From the NCBI GenBank assembly GCA_043720395.1, contig JAYSSR010000076.1, positions 1 to 64,000 on the forward strand: a stretch of DNA of 64,000 nt, written 5' to 3'. Below the pieces are notes generated by a model. It saw nothing but the letters and a program-made list of their open reading frames with translations. It made no database searches and was not told the origin of the DNA. Made by a program: the position numbers and the translations under genes. The stretch comes from JANOYY01 sp043720395 (GTDB lineage Bacteria > Actinomycetota > Acidimicrobiia > Acidimicrobiales > JANYDT01). Below, piece by piece: positions 60,247 to 64,000 of the stretch (the stretch's first letter is position 1; each line of letters opens with the position of its first letter).

Positions 60247-60322
60247 CTCGCGGTACGTTCGGAGGCTCGCGGTACGTTCCACGTACGCACGGCGTACCGC
60301 GAGCCACCGAACGTACCGCGAA
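60247..60322. repeat. CGCGGTAC-family palindrome, copy 2
   Basis: Arms 60247-60276 and 60293-60322 pair at 28 of 30 positions with a 16-base loop. Each arm is two tandem units sharing CTCGCGGTACGTTC. It fills the divergent spacer between a GT2 and a GT4 gene, as copy 1 does between two fusion glycosyltransferases. Confidence 0.85.
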
Positions 60323-60356
60323 CTCCTCCGCCTCCGAGGGCCCTACGCTCCCCACC

Positions 60357-61499
60357 GTGGAGGTAGGCAGCACGACGGATGCAAAGGCGGGGACGCTGCG
60401 AGTCGGCGTCGACGTCACACCGCTCATCGGTCGCCGAACTGGGATCGGACGCTTCACCGAAGGCCTCGTCAGCGGGCTCCGAGCCACAGCGCCCGAGAAC
60501 GGAATCGAGGTCGTGCCGTTCGCCATGACCGCCCGCGGCCGAAACGAAGTCGCACCCATGCAGCGGGTCCCGATGCCTGCGCGCACGATGCGACGAGTTT
60601 GGGAACACTCAGGTCACCCGCGGCTCGAACGGTGGACCGGGCGGCTTGACGTTGCCCACGGCACCAACTACATCGTGCCCCCGTCGCACGGAGCGCGCCT
60701 CGTGAGCGTCCACGACCTCACTGCCTTCCGCTTCCCAGACATGTGCACACCCGATGTCCTGCGCACGCCCAAACTGTTGCTGCGTGCCATCGCGAGTGGC
60801 GCGCACGTGCACACGGACTCACAGTTCGTGGCCGACGAGGTCATCGATCTCCTCGGGGTCAAGCCCGAACGCGTACACGTCATTGCCCCAGGTGTTCCTT
60901 TCGACGCTGAACGACTCAGGCTCGCGGAAGCCGCCGAGCCGGTTCTCGACGGCCGTCCGTTCGTGCTCGCCCTCGGCACCGTCGAGCCCCGAAAAGCACT
61001 GCCCTCGCTGGTACGCGCCTTTGCGGAAGTATCGCGACGTGTTCCGGACTTGTGCCTCGTGATCGCAGGCGCGGACGGATGGGGTGTCGACGGCCTCAAC
61101 GCGACAATCGCGAAGCTCCCGCACGAGATTCGTATGCGTGTCATCCGTATGCGTGACGTCGATGACGACCTCCGCGACCGACTTCTGGTGCAGTGCAGCG
61201 TCTTCGTGTACCCGAGCATCTACGAGGGATTCGGGTTCCCTCCTCTCGAAGCAATGCAGGCGGGCCGACCGGTCGTATCCACGACAGCGGGCTCGCTGCC
61301 CGAAGTCCTTGGCGACGCTGCGTTGCTGGTTGCACCGAACGACTCCGATGTCCTTGCGGAGGCAATACGAAGCGTGCTTACGAACTCAACCCAAGCCAAG
61401 GATCTCGCAGCTCGCGGACGCGCAAGGGTCTCGTCGTACAGCTGGAGTGTGATGGCAGCACAGTTCGCCGACCTCTACCGAGAATTGGCGATGCGCTGA
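60357..61499 (+). CDS. Glycosyltransferase family 4 (first of three tandem)
   Basis: Protein of 380 aa, GT-B fold. The N-terminal GVDVTPLIGRRTGIGRFTEG, the inter-domain ALGTVEPRKALPSLVRAF and the donor-site motif EGFGFPPLEAMQAGRPV (with the two Glu residues of the EX7E motif) place it among mannosyl- or rhamnosyltransferase-like GT4 enzymes. The GTG at 60357 has TACGCT, a possible -10, 7 bases upstream. The stop overlaps the next gene's ATG by one base. Confidence 0.93.
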   Translation: MEVGSTTDAKAGTLRVGVDVTPLIGRRTGIGRFTEGLVSGLRATAPENGIEVVPFAMTARGRNEVAPMQRVPMPARTMRRVWEHSGHPRLERWTGRLDVAHGTNYIVPPSHGARLVSVHDLTAFRFPDMCTPDVLRTPKLLLRAIASGAHVHTDSQFVADEVIDLLGVKPERVHVIAPGVPFDAERLRLAEAAEPVLDGRPFVLALGTVEPRKALPSLVRAFAEVSRRVPDLCLVIAGADGWGVDGLNATIAKLPHEIRMRVIRMRDVDDDLRDRLLVQCSVFVYPSIYEGFGFPPLEAMQAGRPVVSTTAGSLPEVLGDAALLVAPNDSDVLAEAIRSVLTNSTQAKDLAARGRARVSSYSWSVMAAQFADLYRELAMR

Positions 61500-62635
61500 T
61501 GCGAGTTGCTGTGGTGGCCGAGCAACTGCGCCGCCGGAACCCGGGCGGAATCGGAACCTATGCGCGCGAACTGTCGCGGGCGCTCGTGAAGTCGGAGAAC
61601 GAAGTCGAACTGGTCGCATCGCGCGGCACCAGCTCAGATGCCACCTTGGACGTTGACACACACGCGTCGCTCACGCGCTTCGGGCATCGACTGACAACGG
61701 CGTTGTGGGACCGTGACCTGGTCCGTCTGCAAGCGGGAGTCGCCGCCCGCAACGACGTCCTTCATGCGACCTCGTTCCACTATCCGAGCCCATCGAGAAG
61801 GCGAGGCAAAGGGTCACCGGCCCTCACGGTGTTCGTTCACGACCTCGCCTGGCGAGCCAATCCGGACCATCTCAGCCAACGCGGCGCTCGATTCCACGAG
61901 GCAGCACTCGCTCGATCCGTACGGCTCGCGGACCGTCTTCTCGTACCCTCGACACGCACGGCCGACGCGCTGATCGCCGACGGTGTCGAGGCGTCGCGTC
62001 TCGCGGTCATCCAGGAAGGGTGCGACCATCTCCCGCCGCCTCGACCGGAACGTGGGCATCGGTTCATCAACACGCCGTTCCTCCTCACGGTCTCGACACT
62101 TGAGCCGAGGAAGAACCTTCCCCTGCTGCTGCGGGCCTACGCCGCCGCATGCGGCCGCCTGCCGTCGGGCAGCGAACGGCCGCGCCTGGTTGTCGTGGGC
62201 GCGATGGGCTGGGATGGACGTTCCGAGGCACTTCCTCGGACCATTCCCGCAGGTGTCGAAATCATTGGCTCCGTCGATGATCAGGAACTCAGCGATCTGC
62301 TCGCCGATGCACTCGGATTTGTCTACGTCCCCACGCTCGAAGGCTTCGGACTCCCACCGCTTGAGGCAATGCGAGCAGGCGTCGCCTGCGTGGTGTCGCA
62401 TATGGTCCCGAGCGTGACGGAGGCGCCCGGCGAATCGGCCGCACTGCTGGTCGATCCAAGTGACGAAGTCGGCGTCGCGAACGCGCTTGGCCGACTCATG
62501 TCCGACCATGATGTGCGCGCATACAAATCACGAATGGGTCTGGAGTTCGCAGCATCGAGAACGTGGGCGACCACTGCGTCCGAGCACCTGCGCGTGTGGG
62601 CTGAGCTCGTCGACACTCCACGTCCGGCAAGGTGA
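61499..62635 (+). CDS. Glycosyltransferase family 4 (second of three tandem)
   Basis: Protein of 378 aa. VVAEQLRRRNPGGIGTYARE opens the acceptor domain, LTVSTLEPRKNLPLLLRAY begins the donor domain, and EGFGLPPLEAMRAGVACV carries the EX7E motif. The ATG at 61499 overlaps the stop of the preceding gene (TGATG), so the two are coupled. Sequence similarity to both neighbours suggests tandem duplication followed by divergence. Donor and acceptor sugars are unknown. Confidence 0.93.
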   Translation: MRVAVVAEQLRRRNPGGIGTYARELSRALVKSENEVELVASRGTSSDATLDVDTHASLTRFGHRLTTALWDRDLVRLQAGVAARNDVLHATSFHYPSPSRRRGKGSPALTVFVHDLAWRANPDHLSQRGARFHEAALARSVRLADRLLVPSTRTADALIADGVEASRLAVIQEGCDHLPPPRPERGHRFINTPFLLTVSTLEPRKNLPLLLRAYAAACGRLPSGSERPRLVVVGAMGWDGRSEALPRTIPAGVEIIGSVDDQELSDLLADALGFVYVPTLEGFGLPPLEAMRAGVACVVSHMVPSVTEAPGESAALLVDPSDEVGVANALGRLMSDHDVRAYKSRMGLEFAASRTWATTASEHLRVWAELVDTPRPAR

Positions 62636-62647
62636 TCCGGTGACACA

Positions 62648-63796
62648 GTGAACCCGTCGGTCGCAATCGACGTCTCGGCGATCCCTCCCGCGACGGGAGG
62701 TGCGGGGACGTATGTCCGCCGTCTCGTCGCTGCGCTCCCGGCGGCGGGTATCGAGCCGGCCGTCATCGCTCGGCGTGTGCCCGGCGAGACGTGGGCGGGA
62801 AACGCGAGAGTCGTCGCCGCCGCACCCGGCCCGCGACCACTGCGGCTGCTCTGGGAGCAGATTGCGCTGCCGACCGTGCTGCGACGTGAACTTCCCGGTC
62901 TTCGGCTGCTCCACAGCCCTCACTACACCATGCCCGTTCGCCTTCGAGGTCTCGACATTGCAAGGGTTGTGACGGTCCACGACCTCACATTTTTCACCCG
63001 TCCTGAGGACCATCAGCGATCAAAACGGTGGCTCTTCCGGGCCGCCATCCGCGAGGCGTCGAGGCACGCCGACGCCATCATCGCGGTCAGCGCCACCACC
63101 GCCGAAGCCCTTGCTCGGATCGCAACCCCACGCTGTCGCGTCGAAGTGATCCCCCACGGGGTGGACCATGAACGGTTCCATCCCGGGGCGGATGAACCCG
63201 AACGAGCGGCAGATCGTGCCGTCGTCGCATCGCTCGGTGTCGATGGCCGGTTCATCCTCCACGTCGGCACCATCGAACCGAGAAAGAACCTCGCGAACCT
63301 TCTGCGCGCCTACGAATTACTGTGCGCGCAGATAAGTGCACGGAACAGCGACCCGCCCATGCTAGCCCTGGTCGGGTCGGCGTGGCGAGGTACGTGGGCA
63401 CCGCTGGAGGTGCTCTCGGACGCGATCACGAAGGTCCACCCACGCGCTCGTGTCGCCAGACTCGGATGGGTGTCCGACGATCTCGTACCGGCGCTGTATC
63501 GCGAGGCTGCGGTCGTGGCGTATCCGTCGTTCGAAGAGGGGTACGGGCTGCCGGTCATCGAAGCGTTGGCGTGTGGCGCACCCGTCGTCACGAGCGTCTC
63601 CACGGTGATGCACGAACTCGGCGGGTCGGCTGTGATCACCGCCGACCCCGCCGACCCATCGTCGATCGCCGACGCGCTCTCGCAGGCACTGAGTGGCACC
63701 GGCCCCTCGAAAAGCGAACGCGCAAACGTCGCGGGGCGATTCCGATGGGACGCGTGCGCCGAAGCGCACGTCGCCCTGTACCGGAGCCTGATGTGA
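62648..63796 (+). CDS. Glycosyltransferase family 4 (third of three tandem)
   Basis: Protein of 382 aa. AIDVSAIPPATGGAGTYVRR leads the acceptor domain, LHVGTIEPRKNLANLLRAYE opens the donor domain, and EGYGLPVIEALACGAPVV is the EX7E motif. The start is a GTG 12 bases after the previous stop, and the next gene begins about 25 bases after its own stop. It is part of one long glycosyltransferase operon. Confidence 0.93.
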   Translation: MNPSVAIDVSAIPPATGGAGTYVRRLVAALPAAGIEPAVIARRVPGETWAGNARVVAAAPGPRPLRLLWEQIALPTVLRRELPGLRLLHSPHYTMPVRLRGLDIARVVTVHDLTFFTRPEDHQRSKRWLFRAAIREASRHADAIIAVSATTAEALARIATPRCRVEVIPHGVDHERFHPGADEPERAADRAVVASLGVDGRFILHVGTIEPRKNLANLLRAYELLCAQISARNSDPPMLALVGSAWRGTWAPLEVLSDAITKVHPRARVARLGWVSDDLVPALYREAAVVAYPSFEEGYGLPVIEALACGAPVVTSVSTVMHELGGSAVITADPADPSSIADALSQALSGTGPSKSERANVAGRFRWDACAEAHVALYRSLM

Positions 63797-63821
63797 GCGC
63801 GTCACCGATAGTGTTCGAGGC

Positions 63822-64000
63822 GTGTCCGTCGCTGAACCTGGTGTGCCCCGTCGCGCCGTTGTGACCGGCGCGTCCGGTTTCGTCGGCACCCGAATGGTGG
63901 CGTGCCTGGTCGAACGCGGTGAGCACCCGATCACCATTCCCGCGACGGTCGACATCACAGATCGCGAAGCCATCGGTGCTGCAATCACGGAGGCGCATCC
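63822..64000 (+). CDS. NAD-dependent epimerase/dehydratase, partial (C-terminus outside window)
   Basis: Open to the right edge, 59 codons seen. After a short lead, RRAVVTGASGFVGTRMVACL gives the extended SDR dinucleotide-binding motif (GASGFVG, the TGxxGxxG pattern), and TVDITDREAIGAAITEAHP matches the acidic residue after beta-2/3 and the DxxD-type region of nucleotide-sugar epimerases and dehydratases such as GDP-mannose 4,6-dehydratase or RmlD. GTG codons at 63822 and 63843 are possible starts. It probably makes a nucleotide sugar for the glycan locus. Confidence 0.82.
   Translation, partial: MSVAEPGVPRRAVVTGASGFVGTRMVACLVERGEHPITIPATVDITDREAIGAAITEAH

Noticed and set aside
56296..63796. 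Phage or transposon origin of the glycosyltransferase cluster
   Set aside because: No integrase, transposase or phage gene is visible and codon style matches the rest. Only small palindromes are present.

Overview
The window is high-GC, gene-dense DNA with many GTG starts, 4-base start/stop overlaps and probable leaderless starts. It carries a translational-type T-box ileS, the miaB/miaA-dapF-hflX group and a sortase-anchored surface protein. Together these point to a Gram-positive actinobacterium (Actinomycetota), with an acidimicrobial lineage as the best guess. That placement is inference from gene content and style, since no rRNA is present.

Layout. 0-1.3 kb: a secreted repeat-domain protein running off the left edge on the minus strand. 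1.5-6.4 kb: a MacAB-like export operon whose adaptor has a very long coiled coil. 6.5-11.5 kb: secreted or membrane proteins of unknown role and a zinc metallopeptidase lipoprotein. 11.6-18.4 kb: miaB, a DUF952 gene, a truncated dtd, a HAD hydrolase, an orphan molybdopterin hydroxylase subunit and thymidine kinase. 18.7-21.9 kb: two envelope proteins (TM-coiled coil-HhH, then TM-BON-OmpA) and a small lipoprotein. 22.0-32.5 kb: one 10.5-kb gene for a surface protein of about 3,486 residues with 25 repeats and an LPFTG anchor. 32.7-39.8 kb: ileS behind a T-box leader, then miaA-dapF-hflX. 39.8-43.2 kb: a small accessory patch with gene remnants, a DUF4143 ATPase and a hipBA module broken by homopolymer indels. 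43.2-64 kb: a large cell-surface glycan locus with a Wzm/Wzt-type exporter, an LCP ligase, eight glycosyltransferase genes (two of them large two-domain fusions), a Fic protein and the start of a nucleotide-sugar epimerase.

How they fit together. The right third looks like a pathway that builds a glycan on a carrier (GT2 and GT4 enzymes), exports it (Wzm/Wzt) and attaches it to the wall (LCP). The centre adds a giant wall-anchored repeat protein. The core genes serve i6A37 tRNA modification (miaA, miaB), isoleucine charging (ileS), diaminopimelate supply (dapF) and ribosome rescue (hflX).

A feature cutting across the window is the number of long inverted repeats between genes. Two of them, in divergent spacers of the glycan locus, clearly belong to one sequence family, and another repeat recurs 36 kb apart at the edge of the truncated dtd. 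No tRNA, rRNA, CRISPR array, transposase or phage gene was found.
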